Positions 51,045 through 62,586 of a stretch of DNA of 64,000 bases are shown here, piece by piece. How positions within the stretch are numbered: position 1 is the stretch's first letter; the number at the start of each line of letters is the position of its first letter. The translations under genes were made by a program, and so were the position numbers. This stretch comes from Triticum aestivum (Eukaryota; Streptophyta; Magnoliopsida; Poales; Poaceae), in contig NC_057814.1 in assembly GCF_018294505.1 (NCBI RefSeq), positions 42,183,725 through 42,247,724 of the forward strand, written 5' to 3'. The notes below the pieces were generated by a model. The model was not told where the DNA came from. It was given only the letters and a program-made list of their open reading frames with translations, and made no database searches.

Positions 51045-54000
51045 TCAGTCCTTCCTTCCCCTCTTCGACATTCGGTCCTCGTTATCCTTGGATCGCTTCT
51101 CGGCCGCCGTCTTCTTGCGGGCCGTAGGACATGCTCTCTGAAACGGGGATGGACTCTTCCAATCCTTCTTCGGCACATTCCTCTTCTCACGCTGGGTTGG
51201 CTGAGTTGCTGGAGGTCCGTCGTCATCATCGTACTCCTCCTCCTCCTCATCGTCCTCTTCCTCTTCCTCACCATGTTCTTCTTCTGCGCCCTCTTCTTCA
51301 TGTTCCTCTGCATCATCATCGTCGTCGCTCTCATCCTTGTCATCTTGAACCGCCCTAGACGACGAGACTGCATGGCTTGATGAAGCGAGGCTACGCATCG
51401 GTGCAGGAGGAAAAACTTCCTCGGTGTTTGTAGCGCACCCAAGCAGGCCCACAAGCTGGCGTGCTTTGTTGACGTATTTCTGCAATGATAACGAAACAAT
51501 ATGAACTTCTCGAATGTCCAATGATAACGAAAATGAACTCCATATTACCTTCACCATTTCCCTCAACTTGTTCTCACTAGCTCGAGTCCCAGGGACAGCA
51601 CTAAGCGCATCAGAGGCATGAAAAATGCTTTTGTTCAGCTCCGAAGACTGCAAAGTAATAAAATGAGTCAATAGCACTAAAAGCTGATTTCATCCAACTG
51701 TCGGTTCAAAAGAGGTAAAAACAACATACAACTCTGTTCATGAGGGGTCCGTACTCCCTAAACCCGCCTTGAAGCTGTCTGATGCTCTCGTTGTAGGCTT
51801 CATTCTCTGAGGCGTCATCGAACAGGTCTTCGGCATCTGTTGTCGTCCACTGAGGCCTCAGACGCAGACGATGCTTGATGCCATCATCGTACCATAGCAT
51901 GTGATCCTTGTACTCGTCCCTGTCAATCACTCTCCTCTCCGTGTCTTTGTGCCCTTTTCACTCGTTCCATTCCTTCACGTATCTCGCATGTTCGGCTTCC
52001 CAACCCGTGATTGATTGATTCTTCTGCCTGCTCATGCTGCAATGCATAAGAAAGAATGTAAAACACCCTTCTTTTATGAATGTAAAGCATCAAAACAAGA
52101 ACTTAGAATCGATGAGGATGGCTTGTGGTACTCACAGGTGTAGGTCGTAGCCACCGATATCGTGGCCGGCTGGTGGTGTGTGTTGCACCTTACCAAATTA
52201 TGCGGCAACGCGCTGTGGCAAGTGGTACTCCACGGCATAGACACAAATCATGGGCACGATGCACCGGAAGAGAAGCCGGTCCTGCTTGCACATGTTGTTT
52301 AGCTTGAACCCCCACTCTCGATCATCACTATACGGCCGCCAAGTAACCTATAACCAAACAATGTTAGGCTCAAGTGAAAGTGTTATCGAAACAATGGTAA
52401 GCTCAAGTGAAAATGTAGTTCTTATACCTGGAAAGGCATGAGAGCATCAAGCTCGTTGCTGAAGACCTTGTACAAGCCTTCGATTCGCTTGTGTAGACAC
52501 GCACCACGTCCCAAGCGTATGCGACGGTTGGGTTCCGATCATCTTCGTCATCTTGGCCATAGTCCGTCCATGCACGCGAGCGCAGCTTCTCCGGATGGCC
52601 CACCGGGATTCGCTCCCACATCCAAATGGAGAGGCCCCATACACATCCACACATACCGGACGTGACTTCCGCTCTCTGGGTTGCGTCGTCAAGCTACAAA
52701 CCATGTTCAGATGATAAGATGTCAAAATGTAAAGCAGCACACGTCTGATATTTGAAATAAAGTGATATTCACTTACCGAACAGTATAGGTAGGCGAGTTT
52801 GGCGGCCCCCTAGCTGTACCCCACATCCCAGTCCTTTAGGAAGTCGATATACATCCATAGGGCAGAGTTCCCAGAGCAGTCCGAAAACACTAGCTCCGTG
52901 AGAATGTACCACAGGTAGGCCCTGGCGTACTGCTCCACCACCTGGGGCTCGGCATCTTCCGGGCACTTGCTCCGGTGCTCGAGGAGCCATGACAGCGGTA
53001 TGCAGGAAGTCCGGTTGCTCTTAATGGGGGGGCAGTCGCCGATGAGGCTGACAACCCTCTTGTGCCAGTTCGCCCTCTCCACTCTTCATGTGAGAGCACG
53101 ACCCTCGAGCGGTAGTGCCGTAATCATCGCCCAATCCTCGAGGGTCACGGTCATCTCCCCACATGGAAGATCTAAGATGCGTCTCTGGCCGCCACCGGTC
53201 GATCAAAGCCGTGAGAGCTGAGTGAACGAGCGTCGGCGGCTTACGCTTGAACTGCAGGACGAATCCCAATAGTCGGGCTCTCCTGAAGAACGATGCGTAC
53301 CAATCGTCGTACTCCATCTTAACCGTCGTCTTGTGAGCCCTCATCCGCAGTGGCGGCAGCATCTGTGAAAATCAATAACCAAACCATAATTAGCATGGAC
53401 ATAATAGTTAGCAACTTGTTTTCATCAATTCGACAGATTTGGTTTAAAATGGTAATTACCACTCCATTCTCAATGAAACGGGCACGGTGACGCTTGTCGA
53501 ACCTAGGGTCAAGCATTGTGTACTTCGTGCCGATGTCGTCCGCAGGAGGAGGCCTCCTAAAAGAATTGCATAAGCATATCAAAAGATTTTTCAACATGAA
53601 CTAGGGTTCAACATTAACTACGAAACATATCGATGCATAACAAAAATTAATCACATCCAACAGAACCTATGAGTTCAATCTTTGAATAATCATATATCAA
53701 GATTATCATGAACATGAACTAAATACAATACATATATCAAGAACTAAATAAAATACTTTTATGAAGATGCAATCACCATGGTTCAAATGCATCATAACAC
53801 ATATTTCTCCAACAACATCCAACATGCATCATCTCATATTTTGTTAAAAAACAAAAAAAATGAACTAGTGTTCATCTTGAGGATTCATACACTACATATA
53901 ACAAATATATCAAATATTCATCTCCAGTATTCATCATACACTACATCCAATACTCGCATCATAGCATAGGAACATGCATCATCTATCATAACAAATACCT

Positions 54001-54256
54001 CCAACATCCATCATATCAAAAAAAACCATTCAAATCAAATATGAACTAGGGTTCATCTTAACACAACCATACCAACTATTCAATATAGTTCATATCTAAC
54101 ACAATATAACATCTAGAATCAACCTAAATCAATCCTAGGGTTAAAAAAAATTCAAATAGGAGTGATTTGAATCGAATAATGCGACGAATCGAAAGGTGTT
54201 TGATTAAAACTTATTGGAGGGATTGAAAGAGCTTACTTTTCTTTCTTCGGGGCCAT
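51045..54256 (-). pseudogene. MULE-borne plant mobile domain (PMD) gene, eight exons, decayed
   Basis: Minus-strand exons with GT...AG introns: 54237-54256, 53460-53556, 52777-53362, 52428-52693, 52136-52347, 51730-52036, 51549-51647, 51045-51479. The product starts MAPKKEKRPPPADDIGTKYT and carries the PMD core: LTALIDRWRPETH, LPCGEMTVTLEDWAMITALP, EQYARAYLWYILTELVFSDC, SGNSALWMYIDFLKDWD. The tail is very acidic (runs of Glu/Asp) and ends basic (RKKTAAEKRSKDNEDRMSKR). PMD proteins include the MAIN/MAIL silencing factors and many MULE-encoded proteins often labelled phosphatase-7-long-form-like. Lesions: frameshifts after RPETH and in exon 4; stops TGA after EGRALT, TAG after DVGYS, TAA after QRVAA, TGA after KEWNE. 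Confidence 0.85.
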
Positions 54257-54403
54257 CTCGATCCGCAAAATCCATCAAGAAACGAAGAAGATCGGAGGGG
54301 GGAGTGGAGGGGATGAGAGAGGGCGAGTTGGAGCAACTGCTCTGTTCTTCGTGGTGGGGGCGGCTGGGTGGGGGAGAAGGGGGTGGAGGCGGCCGGCCCG
54401 CGG

Positions 54404-54412
54404 TTTATATAT
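54404..54412 (-). promoter_or_regulatory. TATA box of the PMD gene
   Basis: The minus strand reads TATATAAAC about 150 bp upstream of the ATG at 54256. The equivalent position in the truncated copy (50471-50477) also has a TATA element. Confidence 0.6.
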
Positions 54413-54413
54413 G

Positions 54414-54598
54414 TCCACACCCTACCGCTAGAGACTCCGGCGGTAGGTTCAGACATCCTACCGCCGGGCGGAGCGGCGGTAGGGTGTGACGGAGGGGGCA
54501 TGGAGGCCGTTATCGTTGCTGACGTGGACAAGTTTGCTACCGCCGCAGGTCTCGGCGGCAGCCTATAGGATCCTACCGCCGTGCCACGTGGCGGTAGG
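54414..54598. repeat. Subterminal CCTACCGCC modules, right arm
   Basis: Modules such as CTACCGCTAGAGACTCCGGC then GGTAG, and CTACCGCCGTGCCACGTGGC then GGTAG, mirror those of the left arm. Confidence 0.85.
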
Positions 54599-54603
54599 AG
54601 AAT

Positions 54604-54684
54604 GGGTCAGATCTCGAAAAACTTTCAAACTGGGGTCAGATCTCGATTTTGTTTGACAAAAGGGTCAAAACACGAAATTTTGCC
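54604..54684 (-). repeat. Right terminal inverted repeat of the MULE
   Basis: 81 bp, the inverse of 29386-29466 with one mismatch. Confidence 0.95.
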
Positions 54685-54693
54685 TCCTGAGGG
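54685..54693. repeat. 9-bp target-site duplication of the giant MULE, right
   Basis: TCCTGAGGG, identical to 29377-29385. Confidence 0.93.
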
Positions 54694-54905
54694 CACGGTG
54701 GTAGTTATGTGCGTTCGATCCTGGCAGGGTTGGATCTTTGCGATGTCTCACGCAGCAATGATGGTAGTGGTGTCCTGAGGGCCCGGTGGTGGTTGTGTGG
54801 GTTCGATCCAGACGGGGCTGGATCTCTGCGATGGCTCATGCAGCAACGGTGGTAGTGGTGTAGGGCTCGGCGGTGTGCGGGTTTGATCCGGGCGGGAGCA
54901 ATGGC
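54694..54905 (+). repeat. Right half of the 87-bp minisatellite
   Basis: Continues the unit interrupted at 29385; the next units start at 54728 and 54816. Confidence 0.9.
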
Positions 54906-54934
54906 ATGACCGGGGATTAACGGGGCGGTTAGAG

Positions 54935-55426
54935 TTTTTTTTTGAGAGAGAACGCTGGTCTTTATTGATCAAGCAACAAAGTTACATAGAGTCTCCCAGA
55001 TACAATCTGGAGCAGAATGGAAAATACAAAGACTCACAGAGCTCAAACTAGATCTAGCTAAAACATGAGCTAAAACATTACATTGCCGACGAACATGCTT
55101 GAAAGTCACAGAAGACAGAGCCCCACACGTCGTCTTGATATTAGCGATTATAGAACCCACAATGGAGCGATCTCGTGCAGAAGAGTGCAGCCTTTGCACC
55201 ACCGAGAGACAATCGGATTGGATAATCACATGCATACAGTTCTCTTGCCGAGCCAAATAAACTGCACGACGAAGAGCCATCGCCTCTGCCACTTCCGAGG
55301 ATGAAACACCCGGCAAGGGTTCTGAAGCGGCGGCAACACACTGGCCCAAATGGTCTTGAATCACCACGCCAATAGCTGAGGAGCCCCGGTCCAAAGAAAC
55401 AGCTGTGTCTGAAGACACCAACAAAG
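54935..55426 (-). pseudogene. LINE 3' end: RNase H domain and poly(A), cut by Copia
   Basis: The minus-strand frame (55426 to 54969) encodes a plant LINE-type RNase H: SSDTAVSLDRGSSAIGVVIQ, SSSEVAEAMALRRAVYLARQ, IIQSDCLSVVQRLHS, and FKHVRRQCNVLAHVLARSS. The Asp, Glu, Asp and His-region positions of the catalytic core are present. The frame then ends and a short 3' UTR with AATAAAG leads to an A run (T run 54935-54943 on the plus strand). The upstream part of the LINE is missing because the Copia LTR starts at 55427; it should continue beyond the right LTR, outside the window. It differs from the LINE at 7.5-14.3 kb, which has no RNase H domain visible. Confidence 0.85.
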
Positions 55427-57511
55427 TGTTGGAAATATGCCCTAGAGGCAATAATAAATTGGTTATTATTATATTTCCTTGTTCACGATAATCGTTTATT
55501 ATCCATGCTAGAATTGTATTGATAGGAAACTCAGATACATGTGTGGATACATAGACAACACCATGTCCCTAGTAAGCCTCTAGTTGACTAGCTCGTTGAT
55601 CAATGGATGGTTACGGTTTCCTGACCATGGACATTGGATGTCGTTGATAACGGGATCACATCATTAGGAGAATGATGTGATGGACGGGACCCAATCCTAA
55701 GCCTAGCACAAGATCGTGTAGTTCGTTTGCTCAGAGCTTTTCTAATGTCAAGTATCAGTTCCTTAGACCATGAGATTGTGCAACTCCCGGATACCGTAGG
55801 AATGCTTTGGGTGTACCAAACGTCACAATGTAACTGGGTGGCTATAAAGGTGCACTACAGGTATCTCCGAAAGTGTCTGTTGGGTTGGTACGAATCGAGA
55901 CTGGGATTTGTCACTCCGTGTAAACGGAGAGGTATCTCTGGGCCCACTCGGTAGGACATCATCATAATGTGCACAATGTGACCAAGGAGTTGATCACGGG
56001 ATGATGTGAGTTACGGAACGAGTAAAGAGACTTGCCGGTAACGAGATTGAACAAGGTATAGGGATACCGACGATCGAATCTCGGGCAAGTAACATACCGA
56101 TAGACAAAGGGAATTGTATACGGGATTGATTGAATCCCCGACATCGTGGTTCATCCGATGATATCATCGTGGAACATGTGGGAGCCAACATGGGTATCCA
56201 GATCCCGCTGTTGGTTATTGACCGGAGAACGTCTCGGTCATGTCTGCATGGTTCCCGAACCCGTAGGGTCTACACACTTAAGGTTCGATGACGCTAGGGT
56301 TATAGGGAAAGTATGTACGTGGTTACCGAATGTTGTTCGGAGTCCCGGATGAGATCCCGGACGTCACGAGGAGTTCCGGAATGGTCCGGAGGTAAAGATT
56401 TATATATGGGAAGTCCTGTTTTGGTCACCGGAAAAGTTTCGGGTGTTATCGGTAATGTACCGGGACCACCGGGAGGGTCCCGGGGGTCCACCAAGTGGGG
56501 CCACCAGCCCCAGAAGGCTGCGTGGGCCAAGTGTGGGAGGGGACCANNNNNNNNNNNNNNNNNNNNNNNNNNNNNNNNNNNNNNNNNNNNNNNNNNNNNN
56601 NNNNNNNNNNNNNNNNNNNNNNNNNNNNNNNNNNNNNNNNNNNNNNNNNNNNNNNNNNNNNNNNNNNNNNNNNNNNNNNNNNNNNNNNNNNNNNNNNNNN
56701 NNNNNNNNNNNNNNNNNNNNNNNNNNNNNNNNNNNNNNNNNNNNNNNNNNNNNNNNNNNNNNNNNNNNNNNNNNNNNNNNNNNNNNNNNNNNNNNNNNNN
56801 NNNNNNNNNNNNNNNNNNNNNNNNNNNNNNNNNNNNNNNNNNNNNNNNNNNNNNNNNNNNNNNNNNNNNNNNNNNNNNNNNNNNNNNNNNNNNNNNNNNN
56901 NNNNNNNNNNNNNNNNNNNNNNNNNNNNNNNNNNNNNNNNNNNNNNNNNNNNNNNNNNNNNCCTCTCCTCCCCTTGGCCGCACCCTAGATGGGTTTGGGG
57001 GCTGCCGCCACCCCTGGGGTGGGAACCCTAGATGGGGGCGCAGCCCCTCCCCTTCCCCTATATATACTGGAGGTATTTGGGGCTGCCAGACACGTGAGAA
57101 CACCTCTCTCTTGGCGCAGCCCTTCCCCTCTCCCTTCTCCTCTCCTACGGTGCTTGGCGAAGCCCTGCGGGATTGCCACGCTCCTCCACCACCACCACGC
57201 CGTCGTGCTGCTGCTGGACGGAGTCTTCCCCAACCTCTCCCTCTCTCCTTGCTGGATCAAGGCGTGGGAGACGTCACCGGGCTGCACGTGTTTTGAACGC
57301 GGAGGCACCGTTCTTCGGTGCTTAGATCGGAATCAACCGCGATTTGAATCGCTACGAGTACGACTCCTTCATCCGCGTTCTTGCAACGCTTCCTCATCGC
57401 GATCTACAATGGTATGTAGATGCACTCCCCTTCCCCTCGTTGCTAGATTACTCCATAGATTGATCTTGGTGATGCGTAGAAAATTTTGAATTTCTGCTAC
57501 GTTCCCCAACA
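55427..57511 (+). mobile_element. 5' LTR of an Angela/BARE-type Copia element
   Basis: Starts TGTTGGAAATATGCCCTAG and ends with CA before the primer site; 2,085 bp including a 415-base assembly gap. A TATATATA box lies at about 57059-57066, downstream of a GC-rich stretch. The sequence matches the right LTR from 62587 with about 11 substitutions, nearly all transitions, over the roughly 1 kb that can be compared. The last five bases of LINE before it, CAAAG (55422-55426), should recur after the right LTR. Confidence 0.95.
56547..56961. other. Assembly gap (N)
   Basis: 415 undetermined bases in the GC-rich middle of the LTR. Confidence 1.
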
Positions 57512-57525
57512 GTGGCATCATGAGC
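57512..57525 (+). promoter_or_regulatory. Primer-binding site of the Copia element
   Basis: GTGGCATCATGAGC follows the LTR directly, similar to initiator-tRNA-Met sites of plant Copia elements and to the site at 5385-5398. Confidence 0.8.
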
Positions 57526-60500
57526 TAGGTCTATGCATAGTTTCTATGCAGGAGTAGAACACAAAATAGTTGTGGGCGTAGATGTTGCCAATTCTTCTTG
57601 CCGCTACTAGTCTTATCTTGTTTCGGCGGCATTGTGGGATGAAGCGGCCCGGACCGACCTTACACGTACGCTTACGTGAGACAGGTTCCACCGACTGACA
57701 TGCACTAGTTGCATAAGGTGGCTAGCGGGTGTCTGTCTCTCCCACTTTAGTCGGAACGGATTCGATGAAAAGGGTCCTTATGAAGTGTAAATAGAAATTG
57801 GCATATCACGTTGTGGTTTTACGTAGGTAAGAAACGTTCTTGCTAGAAACCTATACAAGCCACGTAAAAACTTGCAACAACAATTAGAGGACGTCTAACT
57901 TGTTTTTGCAGCATGTGCTATGTGATGTGATATGGCCAGAAGATGTGATGAATGATATATGTGATGTATGAGATTGATCATATTCTTGTAATAGGAATCA
58001 CGACTTGCATGTCGATGAGTATGACAACCGGCAGGAGCCATAGGAGCTGTCTTTATTTTTTGTATGACCTGCGTGTCATTGAATAACGCCATGTAAATTA
58101 CTTTACTTTATTGCTAAGCGCGTTAGCCATAGAAGTAGAAGTAATCATTGGCGTGACAACTTCATGAAGACACAATGATGGAGATCATGATGATGGAGAT
58201 CATGGTGTCATGCCGGTGACAAAGATGATCATGGTGCCCCGAAGATGGAGATCAAAGGAGCAAAATGATATTGGCCATATCATGTCACTATTTGATTGTA
58301 TGTGATGTTTATCATGTTTACATCTTATTTGCTTAGAACGACGGTAGCATAAATAAGATGATCCCTCACTAAAAATTTCAAGAGACGTGTTCCCCCTAAC
58401 TGTGCACCGTTGCGAAGGTTCGTTGTTTCGAAGCACCACGTGATGATCGGGTGTGATAGATTCTAACGTTCGAATACAACGGGTGTTGACGAGCCTAGCA
58501 TGTACAGACATGGCCTCGGAACACATGCGAAACACTTAGGTTGACTTCACAAGCCTAGCATGTACAGACATGGCCTCAGAACACAAGAGACCGAAAGGTC
58601 GAACATGAGTCGTATAGTAGATACGATCAACATGGAGATGTTCACCGATGATGACTAGTCCGTCTCACGTGATGATCGGACACGGCCTAGTTTGACTCGG
58701 ATCATGTATCACTTAGATGACTAGAGGGATGTCTATCTGAGTGGGAGTTCATTAATCAGATGAACTTAATTATCATGAACATAGTCAAAAGGTCTTTGCA
58801 AATTATGTCATACGCTTTAGTTCTACTGTTTAAGATATGTTCCTAGAGAAAATTTAGTTGAAAGTTGGTAGTAGCAATTATGCGGACTGGGTCCGTAAAC
58901 TGAGGATTGTCCTCATTGCTGCACAGAGGGCTTATGTCCTTAATGCACCGCTCAGTGTGCTGAACCTCAGCGTCGTCTGTAGATGTTGCGAAACATTTGA
59001 CATACATGTTTTGATGACTACGTGATAGTTCAGTGAGTAATGCTAACGGTTTAGAATTGTGGCACCAAAGACGGTTTTTTGAAACGTCGCAGAACATATG
59101 AGATGTTCCGAAGACTGAAATTGGGATTTCGGACTAGTGCCCACGTCAAGAGGTATGAGACCTCTGACAAGTTTCTTAGGCCTGCAAACTAAGGGAGAAA
59201 AGCTCAATCGTTGAGCATGTGCTCAGATTGTCTGAGTACTACAATCACTTGAATCGAGTGGGAGTTAATCTTCCAGATGAGATAGTGATGGTTCTCCTTA
59301 GTCACTGCCACCAAGCTATTAGAGCTTCGTGATGAACTATAACATATCAGGGATAGACATGATGATCCTTGAGCAACTCGCGATGTTTGACACCGCGAAA
59401 GTAGAAATCAAGAAGGAGCATCAATTGTTGATGGTTAGTAAAACCACTAGTTTCTAGAAGGGCAAGGGCAAAAGGGATACTTCATGAAACAGCAAATCGT
59501 TTGCTGCTCTAGTGAAGAATCCCAATGTTGAACCCAAACCCGAGACTAAGTGCTTCTGTAATGAGGGGAACGGTCACTGAAGCTGTACTACCCTAGATAC
59601 TTGGTAGATGAGAAGGCAGGCAAGGTCGACAGAAGTATATTGGATATACGTTATATGAATGTGTACTTTACTAGTACTCCTAGCAGCACCAGGGTATTAG
59701 ATACCGGTTCGGTTGCTAAGTGTTAGTAACTCGAAATAAAAGCTGCGGAATAAACGGAGACTAGCTAAAGGTGAGATGACGATATGTGTTGGAAGTGTTT
59801 CCAAGGTTGATGTGATCAAGCATCGCATGCTCCCTCTACCATCGAGATTTGGTGTTTGCGTTGAGCATGATTGGATTATGTTTATCGCAATACGGTTATT
59901 CATTTAAGGAGAATAATGGTTACTCTGTTATTTGAATAATACCTTCAATGGTCTTGCACCTAAAATGAATCTCGATCGTAGTGATACACATGTTCATGCC
60001 AAAAGATATAAGATAGTAATGATAGTACCACATACTTGTGGCACTGCCACTTGAGTCATATTGGTATAGAACGCATGAAGAAGCTCCATGTAGATGGATC
60101 TTTGGACTCACTCGTTTTTGAAAAGAATGAGACATGCGAACCATGTCTATTGGTATATATGCATGAAGAAACTCCATGCAGATGGATCGTTAGGACTCAC
60201 TTGATTTTGAATCACTTGAGACATGCAAATCATACCACATGGGCAAGATGACTGAAAGGCCTCGTTTTCAGTAAGATGGAACAAGAGAGCAACTTATTGG
60301 AAGTAATACATTTTGATGTATGCAGTCCAATGAGTGCTGAGGCATGCAGTGGATATCGTTATGTTCTTACTTCACAGATGATTTGAGTATATGCTGAGTG
60401 TATTTACTTAGTAAAACACAAGTCTGAATTATTGAAAGGTTCAAGTAATTTCAGAGTGAAGTTGAAGATCGTCGTGACAAGAGGATAAAATGTCTGTGAT

Positions 60501-62586
60501 ATGATCATAGAGATGAGTATCTGAGTTACGAGTTTGGCACACAATTAAGACATTGTGGAAAGTGTTTCACAATTAATACCGCCTGGAACACCATAGTGTG
60601 ATGGTGTGTCCGAACATCATAACTGCACCCTATTGGATATGGTGCATACCATGATGTCTCTTATCGAATTACCACTATCGTTTATGGGTTAGGCATTAGA
60701 GATAACCGCATTCACTTTAAAAGGGGCACCACGCAATTCCGTTGAGACGACACCGTTTAGAGAAACCTAAGTTGTCGTTTCTTAAAAGTTTGGGGCTGCG
60801 AAGCTTATGTGAAAAAGTTTCAGGCTGATAAGCTCGAACCCAAAGCGGATAAATACATCTTCATAAGAATACCCAAAACAGTTGGGTATACCTCCTATTT
60901 CAGATCTGGAAGCAAAAGTAATTGCTTCTAGAAATGAGTCCTTTCTCGAGGAAAAGTTTCTCTCGAAAGAATTGAGTGGGAGGATGGTGGAGACTTGATA
61001 AGGTTATTGAACCGTCACTTCAACTAGTGTGTAGCAGGGCACAGGAAGTTGTTCCTGTGGCACCTATACCAATTGAAGTGGAAGCTTATGATAGTGATCA
61101 TGAAACTTCGGATCAAGTCACCACCAAACCTCGTAGGACGACGAGGATGCGTGCTACTTCAGGGTGGTACGTGATCCTGTCTGAGATATCATGTTGTTGG
61201 ACAATACTGAACCTACGAGCTATGGAGAAGCGATGGTGGGCCCATATTCCGACAAATGGTTAGAAGCCATGAAATCCGAGATAAATGGATCTTTGAGAAG
61301 AAGACGGGCGTGGACGGTAATGTTACCGTCTATGAAGCTCGACTTGTGGCAAAGAGTATTTCCACAAGTTCAAGGAGTTGACTACGATGAGATTTTCTCA
61401 TCCGTAGCGATGCTTAAGTCCGTCGGAATCATGTTAGCATTAGCTGCATTTATGAAATCTGGCAGATGGATGTCAAAACAAGTTTCCTTACCAGTTTTCG
61501 TAAGGAAAGGTTGTATGTGATACAATCAGAAATGTTTTGTCGATCCTAAGGATGCTAAAAGGTATGCTAGCTCCAGCGATCCTTCCATGGATTAGAGCAA
61601 GCATCTCGGAGTCAGAATATACGCTTTGATGGAGTGATCAAAGTTTTTGGGTTTATACAAAGTTTGTTAGAAACTTGTATTTACAATAAAGTGAGTGGGA
61701 GCGCTACAACATTTCTGATAAGTATATGTGATTGACATATTGTTGATCCGAAGTGATGTAAAATTTCCGGAAAGCATAAAGGGTTGTTTGAAAGGAGTTT
61801 TTCAAAGGAAGACCTGGATAAAGCTGCTTACATATTGGGCATCAAGATCTATAGAGATAGATCAAGACGCCTGATGATACTTTCAAAGAACGCACACCTT
61901 GACATGATTTTGAAAGAGTTCAAAATAGATCAGCAAAGAAGGAGTTCTTGGCTGTGTTACAAGGTGTGAGTATTGAGTAAAATTCAAGACCTGACCACAG
62001 CAGAAGAGAGAGAAAGGACGAAGGTCGTCCCCTATGCTTTAGACGTAGGCTCTATAGTATGCTATGCTGTGTACCGCACATGTAGTGTGCCTTGCCATGA
62101 GTTGGTCAAGGGGTACAATAGTGATCCGGGAATGGATCACATGACAGCGGTCGAACTTATCCTTAGTATCTAGTGGACTAAGGAATTTTCTCGATTATGG
62201 AGGTGAAAAGGAGTTCGTCGTAAAGGGTTACGTCGATGCGAACTTTGACACTAATCCGGATGACTCTGAGTAGTAAACCGGATTCGTATAGTAGAGCAAT
62301 TATTTGAAATGGCTCCAAGTAGCGCGTGGTAGCATCCACAAGATGACATAGATATTCGTAAAGCACACACGGATCTGAAGGGTTCAGACCCGTTGACTAA
62401 ATAACCTCTCTCACAAGCATAACATGATCAAACCAGAACTCATTGAGTTTTAATCACATAGAGATGTGAACTAGATTGTTGACTCTAGTAAACTCTTTGG
62501 ATGTTGGTCACATGGTGATGTGACCTGTGAGTGTTAATCACATGGTGATGTGGACTAGATTATTGACTCTAGTGCAAGTGGGAGAC
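57526..62586 (+). pseudogene. Decayed Copia gag-pol
   Basis: The order is gag, protease, integrase, reverse transcriptase, RNase H, as in Copia, but with many frame breaks. Legible pieces: gag near 58860-58950 (SNYADWVRKLRIVLIAAQRA); GAG-pre-integrase near 60040-60145 (CHLSHIGIERMKKLHVDGSL, ETCEPCL) with an 88-bp tandem duplication; integrase C-terminal and linker near 60780-61180; RT near 61250-61500 (VDYDEIFSSVAMLKSVGIML); RNase H near 62210-62260 (VKGYVDANFDTNPDD). The last 140 bases repeat a TTAATCACATRGWGATGTG phrase, and the polypurine tract AAGTGGGAGAC lies against the right LTR. The coding decay contrasts with the young LTRs, so this copy was probably replicated in trans. Confidence 0.88.

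Larger units (their letters stand above)
29386..54684. mobile_element. Giant Mutator-like element (MULE), 25,299 bp, with nested elements
   Basis: Terminal inverted repeats at 29386-29466 and 54604-54684 match at 80 of 81 positions, starting GGCAAAATTTCGTGTTTTGA. Identical 9-bp TSDs flank them, and the outside minisatellite register is restored when the segment is removed. Inner to each TIR is a field of CCTACCGCC...GGCGGTAGG modules. Contents include a B3-domain gene end (left), a plant-mobile-domain gene (right), a DUF295 pseudogene, two unassigned ORFs, a CACTA terminus, MITEs and a LINE scrap. No MULE transposase is recognisable, so movement was presumably in trans. A central palindrome (50.64 kb) suggests that two MULE bodies were fused before or after transposition. 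Confidence 0.88.

Noticed and set aside
56300..57489. Frames of 160-327 codons spanning the N gap in the Copia LTR
   Set aside because: The Ns account for most of the length; the rest is untranslated LTR sequence.
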